Assembly (NCBI RefSeq): GCF_002572525.1 | Contig: NZ_PDBS01000001.1 | Coordinates: forward strand, 1,922,001 to 1,986,000 | Direction of reading: 5' to 3' | Origin: Natrinema sp. CBA1119 | GTDB lineage: Archaea; Halobacteriota; Halobacteria; Halobacteriales; Natrialbaceae | DNA length: 64,000 bases | Translations under genes and position numbers: made by a program | Notes under the pieces: model-generated | Databases searched by the model: none | Seen by the model: the letters and a program-made list of their open reading frames with translations, nothing else | Told to the model about the DNA's origin: nothing | Shown: one piece after another, positions 16,978 to 26,139 of the stretch | How the letters are laid out: every line of letters starts with the position of its first letter | Numbering within the stretch: the first letter of the stretch is position 1

Positions 16978-18483
16978 ATGGGGAGTGGATCTCGAAGTGG
17001 CCGTCAGTTACTCTCGGTCATCGCGCTCGTCTGTGCGATCGGCGGACTGATTCTCGCAGCAGGGGCGTTGCCCACCCTCGCGTCGGACTCGCCGGCGAGT
17101 GGCATTTTCGATGGTGCGGCCGATGGGCAGGCGTCCGGTGAAACGACCACGTCATCGGCGGCCGCTGCCGGCAGCGCTGCGTCCGGCTCGAGCGGAACGT
17201 CGGGACTGGATTCCGGTTTCATGGCCAGTCTCGCGGACAGTCCGCTCATCGGCGGTGTACTCAGCAATCTGCTGGATGGCTCCGCGGGGTCCCAGCCTCG
17301 TCCCGATGTCGATGGCGCCTCGATGGACGATCTCGAGGGGAGCGATGACGCCGGGATGCAGTCGGACGGAACATCCGGCGAGACGGATTCGACGGACGGT
17401 TCGGGTGAAACCGGTTCGACTGATAGTTCCGGCGAGACGGGAGCGACTGACGGCTCTGATGGGAGCGGCTCAACTGAGGGTTCTGATGGAACCGGTTCGA
17501 CCGATGGCTCGGCCGAGACGGGATCGACTGACGGCTCCGATGGGGCCGGCTCGACTGACGGCTCCGATGGAACCGACTCGACTGACGACTCGAGCGGGAC
17601 GGATTCGACCGACGGAGGCGGTGAAACGGGCTCGAGCAGCGGGGGGACGGACGGCGATCAATCGACCAGCGAGCAAGAAGCGGGCGGGGCCGACGGACAG
17701 ACGTCCGCCGCGCGAGGCGAGGACGGGTCCGACGCCGGTGCTGACGAGAGCGAAGCGGACGACGGGAGTGACTCGGAGGACTCGGACGGCGGTGAAGACG
17801 GCGACGACTCGTCGCTGACTGACTCCGTCTCCGACCGCGCAGTGACGGCCGGCCTCGTGGTGGTCGCCACGCTGATCGTCGGCTACGTGTTCTACACGCG
17901 CGAGGATCCGATCGGCACGCTGCTCGCGATCCCGGGGCGACTCGTCTCGCTCGCGCTGGCGGGCGTCGTCGCCTGTTCACAGGCCCTCGAGCGGGCGCTG
18001 GTTGCATTGCGCGGCCTGCGCTCGATCGCGGACTTGCCGGGGCTCGTTCTCGCGACGATTACGGACGCGATCCGCTCGGCACGGACGCGCGCACGGGAGG
18101 TCGGCTCGTCGGTGTCGACGTCGCTGTTCGGCGGTGCTGAAGCGGCGACCGATACCGACGCGGCCGGCGACGCACAGCCCGGCGCTCGCGAACGCATCCG
18201 GCGGGCGTTCGAGAGCGTCATCGACGCGTCGCCGATGTACCGAACCCGCGTCGCGACCGCGACCCCCGGAGACGTCGCCCGGAGCGCGACCGACGCCGGG
18301 GCACCCGGAGAGCCGGTCGAGACGATCACCGACTCGTTCCGCGACGTGGAGTACGGCGACCGCGATCCGGACGCCTACCTCGAGCGGACGGCGACCGCAC
18401 ACGATCGGCTCCGCGACGCGCTCGAATCGGCCGATGAAACCGATGGTGGTGGGAGTGACTCGTCGGGTGATCCCGATGAGTAG
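16978..18483 (+). CDS. DUF4129 membrane protein with long STDG-rich linker
   Basis: A 501-residue protein, first gene of a four-gene operon. An N-terminal signal or anchor helix (about 10-33) is followed by an external region containing ~150 residues of Ser/Thr/Asp/Gly repeats (TDGSDG, GSTDGSDG). Two membrane segments follow (about 285-305 and 320-340), then a cytoplasmic C-terminal DUF4129 domain (about 400-480, YRTRVATATPGDVARSA...). In MoxR/DUF58 clusters such proteins accompany the VWA-like DUF58 protein. The low-complexity part may be a glycosylated stalk. It overlaps the next gene by 8 bp. Confidence 0.8.
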   Translation: MGSGSRSGRQLLSVIALVCAIGGLILAAGALPTLASDSPASGIFDGAADGQASGETTTSSAAAAGSAASGSSGTSGLDSGFMASLADSPLIGGVLSNLLDGSAGSQPRPDVDGASMDDLEGSDDAGMQSDGTSGETDSTDGSGETGSTDSSGETGATDGSDGSGSTEGSDGTGSTDGSAETGSTDGSDGAGSTDGSDGTDSTDDSSGTDSTDGGGETGSSSGGTDGDQSTSEQEAGGADGQTSAARGEDGSDAGADESEADDGSDSEDSDGGEDGDDSSLTDSVSDRAVTAGLVVVATLIVGYVFYTREDPIGTLLAIPGRLVSLALAGVVACSQALERALVALRGLRSIADLPGLVLATITDAIRSARTRAREVGSSVSTSLFGGAEAATDTDAAGDAQPGARERIRRAFESVIDASPMYRTRVATATPGDVARSATDAGAPGEPVETITDSFRDVEYGDRDPDAYLERTATAHDRLRDALESADETDGGGSDSSGDPDE

Positions 18484-19213
18484 ATCGCCGTCGACGACCG
18501 GACTCGCGATCGTCTCGGTTCTCGCGGCGGCGTCGCTCGCCGTCGGCGCGGCGATGGCCGTTCGTCCGGCACTGGTACTCGAGCGGGTGCCCGAACTCGA
18601 GGCGGTGCTCTCGGCGCTCGATCCCGCGCTCGTCGTGCTGGCGATGGCGCTCGTGCTCGTGGTGTTCGCACCGACGCTGGGGATCGCCGGCCGACTCCGG
18701 TCATCGGCGACGTCGCCGCTGGTCGAACCGACGGCCGGGTCGGATCTCGATCCGTCTCGGTTCGACGATCGGGCCGCGCGCCGGCGGATCGTCGGCGAAT
18801 CGTTCGATCGGTGGCTCGAGCAGGCCACGGCGTACGACGACGAGTCGCGGTCGGCGCGGGAGGACGCCCGCCGACGGCTCGTCGAATCGCTGCGCCCCGT
18901 CGCCGCGACCGCCTACGCGAATCGGGCGGGGTTGACCGAGGACGACGCGATGGCCGCGATCGAGGCCGGTTCGTGGACCGATGACCCCCGCGCGGCCGCC
19001 TTCCTCGGGGGCCCGGACGGTCCGTCGACGCCGCTGTGGCTCTGGCTGTTCGATCTCGTGAGCGCGGCCGATCCGGTCGTCCGGAGCCTCGAGCACGCGA
19101 TCGACGAGATCGAGCGGGTGCAGTCGACGCCGTCGGTCGCGGCACCGGCGGCACCAGCGGGGACATCCGCGAGCGAGCGGACGGAGACGGCCGACGCGGA
19201 GGGCACAGCGTGA
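18476..19213 (+). CDS. DUF7269-type membrane protein of the MoxR cluster
   Basis: A 245-residue protein with two N-terminal membrane helices (about 8-30 and 43-65) and a soluble, helical, charged C-terminal part (SFDRWLEQATAYDDESR...). The start MSRSPSTTGLAIV overlaps the previous stop by 8 bp and the gene ends within the GTG start of the DUF58 gene, so it is tightly coupled to both. It matches the position and appearance of haloarchaeal DUF7269 proteins (number from memory). Function is unknown; it is probably a partner of DUF58. Confidence 0.72.
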   Translation: MSRSPSTTGLAIVSVLAAASLAVGAAMAVRPALVLERVPELEAVLSALDPALVVLAMALVLVVFAPTLGIAGRLRSSATSPLVEPTAGSDLDPSRFDDRAARRRIVGESFDRWLEQATAYDDESRSAREDARRRLVESLRPVAATAYANRAGLTEDDAMAAIEAGSWTDDPRAAAFLGGPDGPSTPLWLWLFDLVSAADPVVRSLEHAIDEIERVQSTPSVAAPAAPAGTSASERTETADAEGTA

Positions 19214-20766
19214 CGGACGCGATCCGCCAGGCTCGCTGGCACGGCGCGCTCGTCGTCACGCTGGTGACCGCGCTGCTCGCGGTCGTGCTCGGCCTCCCGT
19301 CCCTGCTCTTCCTCGGCGTCGTGTCGCTCGGGTTCGCCCTCGTCGGGGAGGTGAGTTCGGTCCCGACTCTCGGCGGTGGCGAGGGCGAAGCGGATGCCGA
19401 CGCCGACGCTACTGGCGACGCTCCCGATGAAACCGACGCGGAGGGCGGTTCTGCTGGTTCTCATACCGGCCTGCGCCTCGAGCGGGCGATCGAGGACGCC
19501 CGCGTGCGACCGGGTCGGTCGGTGACCGTGACGCTGTCGGTGACCAACGAGAGCGACCGGGTCGCGTCGGACGTTCGTGTCGTCGATCACCCGCCCGCGG
19601 ACGTGCCGGTGACGACCGGGTCGCCCGCGTTCGCGACGGCCGTTCGGCCCGGTGAGACCGTTACCCACGAGTACGAACTCACGCCGCCGCGCGGGGAGTA
19701 CGAGTTCGGGACGGCGACGGTCCGCTGTCGGTCGCTGTCGGCGACGGCGGTGACGACCGACGAGTTCGAACCGGCCGGCGAGACCGGGTTCACCTGCGAG
19801 ACGCTGCTCGACTCGTTCCCGTTCCAGGACCGGACGATCCAGTACGTCGGCCAGACGCCGACCGACGACGGCGGGAGCGGCGTCGAGTTCTTCTCGACCC
19901 GGGAGTACCGCCGCGGCGATCCGATGAACCGAATCGACTGGCACCGCTTCGCCCGGACGGGCGATCTCGCGACCGTCGAATACCGCGAGGAGCGGGCGGT
20001 GACGATCGTGTTCGTGATCGACGACCGCGCGTCGGTGCATCGCGACGCCCCCGGCGGCGGGCCGGATTCGTACGACCTGACGCTCTACGCCGCCTCCCGG
20101 GGCGTCGTCGCCTCGCTCGAGGACGGTAATCGAACCGGTCTCGTGACCCTCTCCGGCGACACGTGGATCGAGCCCGGCGGTGGTTCGGACACTCGAAGCC
20201 GTGTCGAGGACGCGCTCGAGGACGCGGCGACCCAGTCGCCATCGGGCTCGGCCTCGCCCCCGGGATCGGCGACCGATCGGCCGATCGCGGACGGCGGTGA
20301 GGGAACGACATGTTCTCGATCCTTGTCGGAACAGCGTTCCGACGGCGGTGAGGGAACGACATGTTCTCGATCCTTGTCGGAACAGCGTTCCGACGGCGGT
20401 GAGGGAGCAGCGGACTCCCGATCCGACAAGAGCTCGCTCGCGGTCGATCTCGAGCGGCGATTACCCCGGCGCGCACAGGTCGTCTTCTGTACGCCGCTGT
20501 CGGAGGCGGGGGCGGTCGATCTCGTCGAGACGCTGCGGACCCGCGGGCGGGCGGTGACGGTCGTCTCGCCCGACCTGACGACCGGCGTCGCGTCGACGGT
20601 GACGACCGGCATGCAGGTCGCCGGCCTGCAGCGGGCCAACCGGGTCGACGAGCTCCGCGGGCTCGGGACGACCGTCGTCGACTGGCAGCTCGAGGACCCG
20701 CTCTCGGTCGATCTGGCGCGGGCGTTTCGTGCCGGCTCCGGCCGATCCGGAGGGAGATCGCCGTGA
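19210..20766 (+). CDS. DUF58 domain protein
   Basis: A 518-residue protein starting on GTG, overlapping the previous gene by GTGA. Two N-terminal membrane helices (about 10-45) precede an acidic linker, a beta-sandwich region (RSVTVTLSVTNES...), and the DUF58 signature around 231-262 (REYRRGDPMNRIDWHRFARTG). A VWA-like core follows (TIVFVIDDRASVH, LVTLSGD). DUF58 proteins work with MoxR AAA+ ATPases in building or activating other complexes. An exact 51-bp duplication at 20290-20391 inserts two copies of a 17-residue cysteine-containing unit into the VWA-like region. Confidence 0.88.
   Translation: MTDAIRQARWHGALVVTLVTALLAVVLGLPSLLFLGVVSLGFALVGEVSSVPTLGGGEGEADADADATGDAPDETDAEGGSAGSHTGLRLERAIEDARVRPGRSVTVTLSVTNESDRVASDVRVVDHPPADVPVTTGSPAFATAVRPGETVTHEYELTPPRGEYEFGTATVRCRSLSATAVTTDEFEPAGETGFTCETLLDSFPFQDRTIQYVGQTPTDDGGSGVEFFSTREYRRGDPMNRIDWHRFARTGDLATVEYREERAVTIVFVIDDRASVHRDAPGGGPDSYDLTLYAASRGVVASLEDGNRTGLVTLSGDTWIEPGGGSDTRSRVEDALEDAATQSPSGSASPPGSATDRPIADGGEGTTCSRSLSEQRSDGGEGTTCSRSLSEQRSDGGEGAADSRSDKSSLAVDLERRLPRRAQVVFCTPLSEAGAVDLVETLRTRGRAVTVVSPDLTTGVASTVTTGMQVAGLQRANRVDELRGLGTTVVDWQLEDPLSVDLARAFRAGSGRSGGRSP
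20290..20430 (+). repeat. Perfect 51-bp tandem repeat within the DUF58 gene
   Basis: Two identical 51-bp units lie at 20290-20340 and 20341-20391, followed by a diverged third start from 20392. Each encodes 17 residues containing EGTTCSRSLSEQRS. The unit length is a multiple of three, so the frame is kept. Identity of the two copies indicates a recent duplication or selection for sameness. Confidence 0.95.
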
Positions 20767-22490
20767 CGGGAGACACGATCGCCGGCTCGGCCGGTCGGGA
20801 CGGTCGGGGCAGTCCGGACGCGCGCGACTCGAACGCGGCGGGATCAGCGGGGGCGGCGACGGGACCGCAATCGAAGCGTGCGCTTGCGCTCGAGACAGGG
20901 AGAGAGAGCCTCGGGTCGGGAATTCGGGGCCTTCGGCGGGCGCTGCGCCGACCGACGGCGAGCGACGTGGCGATGCTCTGCTGTACGCTGACCGTCGGCC
21001 TCGCGGTCGGGGCGACGCTGGTCGGTCTCGAGCTGGCGGCGCTCGCGGTCGGTGCCGGACTGGCGGCGGCGGTGACGACCGCACTGCTGGCGAGCCGGCG
21101 ACCGCTCGTCCGCGGAATCGGCGGGATCCTCGCGGTCCCGACCGCCGTCCTGGTCTCGTCGCCGGCCCTCCTCGCCGGCGCGCTCGCCCTGACCTCGTCC
21201 GGCGTCGGGCTGATCGCCGGCGCGGCGGTCTGGTCGCTCGTCGTCGCCGCGTTCGCCGCGGGGCTGATCTCGTGGGAGCGGTTCGGACGCGGCGGCGTTC
21301 GACGCGGGTCGACGGGGACGACCCTCGCCGCGATCGGGGTCGCCGCCGTCGCCGCCGTGCCGATCGTTCCGCGGGCCGACCTCCGCGCTCGAGCCGCGGC
21401 GGCCGTGACGGACACGGTCGGGCGGCTCTGGGCCGCTCTCGTCACCTCGCCGGAGCCGTGGACGGTGGTGTCGTTCGCCGGCCTGATGCTCGTCGCCGCC
21501 GTCCTCTCGAGTCGTGCGCTCGCTGCGGTACCGCTCGAGCGGTTCGTCCCGCCGGATCGCCGCGACGCGCTTGCCACGGCCGTCGACGCCGTTCGCCGGG
21601 GGTGTTCGCTCTCGATTCGAGGGGCGATCGCGCTGGTGATCGCCGCCGTCGGCGCACCGCTCGCCGTCGATCGACTCGAGGGACCGACGGTGACGCCGGT
21701 CGACCTGCGGACGGAACTGCCGGCACCGGTCGGCGACGCCGTCGCGACGCTCGTCACGACCGCCGACCTCCGCGTTGCACTGCTCGCCCTCGCGGCGATC
21801 GCGGTCGCGATCCTCGTCCTCGAGCGGGCCCGCCGCGCGGCCGGTCGCGGCCCCGCCGCCGTGATCGCCCGACTGCTTGCGCCGATCGTCGGCGGCGCAC
21901 TCGTCGCGCTCGTGCTCGCACGGGCGCTCGCCGGCTCGGCGCTCGAGGCCGAAATTCGGACGGCGCTGACGACGGGCCTCGGCGGGGTGGCACCGCCGTC
22001 GGTCCTCGAATTCCTCACCTCGGTTCCCGCCTTCGTGCTGGTGGCGATCGTGTTGATCCTCGCGCTGGGCTCGCTCTCCTCGCTGCTGTGGACCGTGACG
22101 ATGTTGCGAGTGGTCCGCGTGCTTCCCCGGCGGGGGATCGCCGCCGCGCTCGCCGCGGGTTCGGTGTTCGCGCTGGCGATCGGCCTCGCGGTCGTCGGCC
22201 GGCTCGAGCCGGCGATCTGGACGGCAGCGGCGGCGTTCGTCCTCTGGGACATCGGCGAGTACGCGGACGGAATCAGGACGGAACTCGGCCGCGACGCGGC
22301 GACGATGCGAGCGGAACTCGTCCACGTCGGCGGGACGGTGCTGTCGGGTGGCGTCGTCGCCGGCGGGGCGGTTGCCCTCTCCCGGTGGGGCGTGACCGAC
22401 GTGTCGATCACCGACCCGGCCCTCGCGGCCGTCGCCGTCGGGGCGGGACTGTTCGCGGTCGTCCTCGTGACGTGGGCGCTTCGCGGCTAG
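20763..22490 (+). CDS. Multi-pass membrane protein of the MoxR cluster (DUF7519-like)
   Basis: A 575-residue, Ala/Leu/Val-rich protein with at least ten hydrophobic helices after a ~70-residue charged N-terminus. It starts on GTG overlapping the DUF58 stop (GTGA). It is the last gene of the operon and matches the haloarchaeal DUF7519 type found in this place (from memory). It has no catalytic motif that I can see. By context it is a membrane partner of the DUF58/DUF4129 proteins. The strong GC bias makes the other frames look open over the whole gene. Confidence 0.75.
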   Translation: MTGDTIAGSAGRDGRGSPDARDSNAAGSAGAATGPQSKRALALETGRESLGSGIRGLRRALRRPTASDVAMLCCTLTVGLAVGATLVGLELAALAVGAGLAAAVTTALLASRRPLVRGIGGILAVPTAVLVSSPALLAGALALTSSGVGLIAGAAVWSLVVAAFAAGLISWERFGRGGVRRGSTGTTLAAIGVAAVAAVPIVPRADLRARAAAAVTDTVGRLWAALVTSPEPWTVVSFAGLMLVAAVLSSRALAAVPLERFVPPDRRDALATAVDAVRRGCSLSIRGAIALVIAAVGAPLAVDRLEGPTVTPVDLRTELPAPVGDAVATLVTTADLRVALLALAAIAVAILVLERARRAAGRGPAAVIARLLAPIVGGALVALVLARALAGSALEAEIRTALTTGLGGVAPPSVLEFLTSVPAFVLVAIVLILALGSLSSLLWTVTMLRVVRVLPRRGIAAALAAGSVFALAIGLAVVGRLEPAIWTAAAAFVLWDIGEYADGIRTELGRDAATMRAELVHVGGTVLSGGVVAGGAVALSRWGVTDVSITDPALAAVAVGAGLFAVVLVTWALRG

Positions 22491-22596
22491 GGACCTTCAC
22501 GGCTAGGGACCGTCGGTCACCGGCAGGGGTCCGATCATCGATCCACATCGTTCCGCTTCAGACAACGTTTTCTCGGTTCGCGTGAGATGTGGGTGC

Positions 22597-23589
22597 ATGG
22601 AACGCATTTCGCTATCGAACTCGGCGTTCGAGGGTGACAACAACGCCTATCTCTTCGCGGACGGAGACGAAACGGTACTGATCGATACCGGCGACTGGAT
22701 GCCGACGACTCGGGAGCAACTCGAGGCGGCGTTCGCCGATCGGGGACTCGAACTCGCCGACGTCGACCGGATCTTTCTCACGCACTGGCACCACGACCAC
22801 TGCGGACTGGCCGGCGAGATTCAGGCCGAAAGCGGTGCTGAGGTGTACGCACACGCCGCCGACGCGGCGCTCATCGAGGGCGACGACGATGCCTGGGACG
22901 CGATGTACGACCGCCAGAAGCGCTACTTCGAGGAGTGGGGGATGCCCGAGGCCAAGCAGGAGGTCCTCCTCGAGCGGATGGTCCACGACGAGGCGACCGT
23001 CGAGACGCCGACCGTCACCCCCTTCGAGGACGGCGAGACGTTCGCCGTCGACGGGACCGAACTCGAGGTCGTTCACACGCCCGGCCACGCGGCCGGCCTC
23101 AGCATGTTCGAGGCGGAGATCGACGGCCAGCGGGTGGTCTTCTCCGGCGATACGCTCCTGCCGGTATATACGCCGAACGTCGGCGGCGCGGACGTCCGCG
23201 TCGACCGACCGCTCGAGAAGTACCTCCGCGCGTTGCGGGGAATGGTCGACGCGGACTACGACCGCGCGTGGCCGGGCCACCGCGATCCGATCGCCGACCC
23301 CACCGGGCGGGCGCAGTACATCATCGACCACCACGAGGAGCGCTCCTGGCGGGTGCTCGACGCGTTGGATCGAACGGGGCCCTGTGAGACGTGGACCGTC
23401 AGCGCGGAGCTGTTCGGCGAACTCGACAGCATCCATATCCTCCACGGCCCCGGCGAGTCCTACGCCCACCTCGAGCACTTAGAGCGCGAGGGGACCGTCG
23501 TCCGCGAGGGGCGCGAGTATCGCCTCGCCGACGGCGTTTCGGACGAGATTTCGGGGCTCGAGGCGGAGCGATGGCCCCTCGAGTACTGA
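22597..23589 (+). CDS. Metallo-beta-lactamase-fold hydrolase
   Basis: A 330-residue MBL-fold protein. The metal motif is H63-W-H65-H66-D67-H68 (THWHHDHCG), with further ligands in HTPGHAAG and FSGDTLLP and a late histidine in WPGHRDP. Residues 245-330 look like an added helical or winged-helix region (WRVLDALDR..., HLEHLEREGTVVREG), as in LACTB2-type MBL proteins. The substrate is unknown; thioester hydrolysis or a nuclease role are both possible. The start MERISLSN is preferred over an ATG 15 bp upstream. It lies 106 bp after the DUF7519 gene. Confidence 0.88.
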   Translation: MERISLSNSAFEGDNNAYLFADGDETVLIDTGDWMPTTREQLEAAFADRGLELADVDRIFLTHWHHDHCGLAGEIQAESGAEVYAHAADAALIEGDDDAWDAMYDRQKRYFEEWGMPEAKQEVLLERMVHDEATVETPTVTPFEDGETFAVDGTELEVVHTPGHAAGLSMFEAEIDGQRVVFSGDTLLPVYTPNVGGADVRVDRPLEKYLRALRGMVDADYDRAWPGHRDPIADPTGRAQYIIDHHEERSWRVLDALDRTGPCETWTVSAELFGELDSIHILHGPGESYAHLEHLEREGTVVREGREYRLADGVSDEISGLEAERWPLEY

Positions 23590-23990
23590 GCCGTCGCCGT
23601 TTTCGATTGATCCTCTCCGCGTAATCACTAGCTCGATCTGTGAATGGAAGCGTGGGTTCTGACGGGGGTTCGTGTGACGAAGCGTCCTGCTATCGTGGCA
23701 ACAGGGGATCGCCACGCCCTCCCCAGCCGATTCGTTCGCTCGTTCTACTCGCTCACTCATCCCTCGCACGACTTCGGACCGCGGTTCACCGGTGGTTCGC
23801 GGTTCCCTGCGGTCACCGCTCACACTATCGAGGCCTTCACTTCGTTCAGGCCTCGCAGTTCACCGCGGTACAGCGCGCGCCACTGCATCCGGATGACCTG
23901 TCTGGAGTAATACGTGGCTCCCCTGTATCGAACACTCGGCGGTATACGAGCCAGAGACGCGGCGGTCGCGAGGGATGTCACCGGTACCGC
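23590..23990. other. Gene-free stretch with intergenic repeat family 3, copy A
   Basis: Most of this 401-bp stretch (about 23655-23908) is a degenerate repeat shared with 41598-41845. The common core AAGCGTCCTGCTATCGTGG starts at 23680. Further shared blocks are GGTTCCCTGCGGTCACCG and CAGCGCGCGCCAC. The region lies between the 3' ends of the MBL and MoxR genes. It has no intact gene and may be a decayed element. Confidence 0.7.
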
Positions 23991-24944
<954 letters not shown>

Positions 24945-25024
24945 GCTCGCCGTCTGTCTCCCGACCGTTATATACGGTTCGGCCGACACGTCGACCCCGA
25001 TCTGATACCGAGAAGTATTTACTC

Positions 25025-25402
25025 ATGTCCGAGTTAGAAATGTGTATGATGTGGCAAGACCTGATCTTCCTGGCCGGTAGCGTCCTCTCGATCGTCTTCC
25101 TCGCACCGACGGTGCGGGACGTGACCGCGAACATCCCGCTCGCCTCGAGCGTGCCGTCGATGACGATCGGCGCGGTCTACGCCGTCACGTATGCGACGAT
25201 GGGAATGCGCTTCTCTGCGCTCGGTTCGCTCGGCGTCGCAGCGATGTGGTCGCTGATCGTTTCCTACCGCTCGCCGGGACCGCACGACGGCCCCGCGAAC
25301 GTCGGTCGATTCGTCCGCTCGCTGCTCCGGCAGGCGCGTCGCTCCGGGACCGAGACGCCGACTGAAAACGAGTACACCGCACCCGGCCAATCGGCCGACT
25401 AA
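25025..25402 (+). CDS. Small haloarchaeal membrane protein
   Basis: A 125-residue protein with three hydrophobic segments (about 9-27, 42-60 and 62-80) and a polar, Arg/Thr-rich C-terminal tail. The motif QDLIFLAGSVLSIVFLAPT is one I associate with conserved haloarchaeal proteins of unknown function. The start may instead be the methionine at 25046 just ahead of WQDL. The gene is divergent from moxR, with about 80 bp between them. Confidence 0.65.
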   Translation: MSELEMCMMWQDLIFLAGSVLSIVFLAPTVRDVTANIPLASSVPSMTIGAVYAVTYATMGMRFSALGSLGVAAMWSLIVSYRSPGPHDGPANVGRFVRSLLRQARRSGTETPTENEYTAPGQSAD

Positions 25403-25488
25403 CGACCGGCGTTGCGGTTCGCTCCGTTCTCTCACGAGCCCGGATCGTTCTCGACCGCAGACGGAGGCGTGGCGGTCCAGCGCGGAAA

Positions 25489-25570
25489 TCGTGGCAGCCG
25501 TGTTGAGGCCGTGGCAGCTGTGTTGAAACCGTAGCCACCGTGCCGAAACCGTAGCAGCCCGGTGTCGAGA
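25489..25570. repeat. 20-bp tandem repeat upstream of tfx
   Basis: Four imperfect units with consensus CCGTGGCAGCYGTGTTGAAA lie at 25489-25508, 25509-25528, 25529-25548 and from 25549, the last diverging after ~11 bp. The period is two DNA turns. The array ends about 30 bp before a TATA-like sequence (GAGTATAGTA, 25601-25610), so it could bind a regulator cooperatively or be a chance expansion. Confidence 0.75.
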
Positions 25571-25636
25571 CCGGGGAAGCTTTGATCCCGCCGAAAGCTA
25601 GAGTATAGTACTATGCACACGCGAGCCTGCGGATTC

Positions 25637-25644
25637 GGGGGAGG
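25637..25644 (+). promoter_or_regulatory. Shine-Dalgarno site that sets the tfx start
   Basis: GGGGGAGG occurs about 9 bp before the GTG at 25654 and contains GGAGG. This supports the GTG as initiator although it overlaps the end of a 14-codon frame (ATG at 25613, stop at 25655). Confidence 0.5.
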
Positions 25645-25653
25645 GCAGTCGCC

Positions 25654-26112
25654 GTGATCGACGATGTCGGGGAACTCCTCGAGGAGATCGGGTTCGATCC
25701 CGAGACCAGCGTCCTGACCTACCGGCAGGCGCAGGTGCTCGCGTTGCGCGAACGCGGCGTCTCGCAGGCCGACATCGCCGAGGCGCTGGGGACCTCGCGG
25801 GCGAACGTCTCCTCGATCGAGTCCAGCGCTCGGGAAAACGTTTCGAAGGCCCGCGAAACCGTCGCCTTTGCGGAGGCGCTTCGCGCGCCGGTCCGCGTTC
25901 GCGTCCCCGCTGGCACCGACCTCTACGACGTGCCCCAGATGGTGTACGACGCCTGCGACGAGGCCGGCGTCAAGGTCGACCACACCGCGCCGGATCTGAT
26001 GAAAGTCGTCGGTGACGCCGCGGGGTCGGCCGTCTCCGGCCGGCAGATATCGACGCCGCTGATCGTGGGGGTGACCTCGGAGGGAATGGTCCGCGTTCGC
26101 CATCACGACTAA
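25654..26112 (+). CDS. Tfx-family HTH DNA-binding protein
   Basis: A 152-residue protein starting on GTG. The N-terminal half has the Tfx helix-turn-helix (YRQAQVLALRERGVSQADIAEALGTSRANVSSIES). The C-terminal half is the family's effector-like domain (RVRVPAGTDLYDVPQMVYDACDEAGVKVDH). Tfx was described in a methanogen as an activator of the molybdenum formylmethanofuran dehydrogenase operon; haloarchaea lack that pathway, so the target here must differ. A molybdenum or redox link is only a guess. Confidence 0.9.
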   Translation: MIDDVGELLEEIGFDPETSVLTYRQAQVLALRERGVSQADIAEALGTSRANVSSIESSARENVSKARETVAFAEALRAPVRVRVPAGTDLYDVPQMVYDACDEAGVKVDHTAPDLMKVVGDAAGSAVSGRQISTPLIVGVTSEGMVRVRHHD

Positions 26113-26139
26113 AACGTCTCGCCGCTGCAAACCGTACGA

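Noticed and set aside
19790-22411. 873-codon open frame on the minus strand across the DUF58 and DUF7519 genes
   Set aside because: It is an antisense frame over two clear genes, made of Arg/Ser/Ala/Pro repeats. GC-rich third positions keep it open.
20729-22585. 618-codon plus-strand frame overlapping the DUF7519 gene
   Set aside because: It is almost only Arg, Gly and Asp, a shadow frame of the membrane protein.
25489-25570. Possible CRISPR array
   Set aside because: The 20-bp units touch each other, with no spacers.
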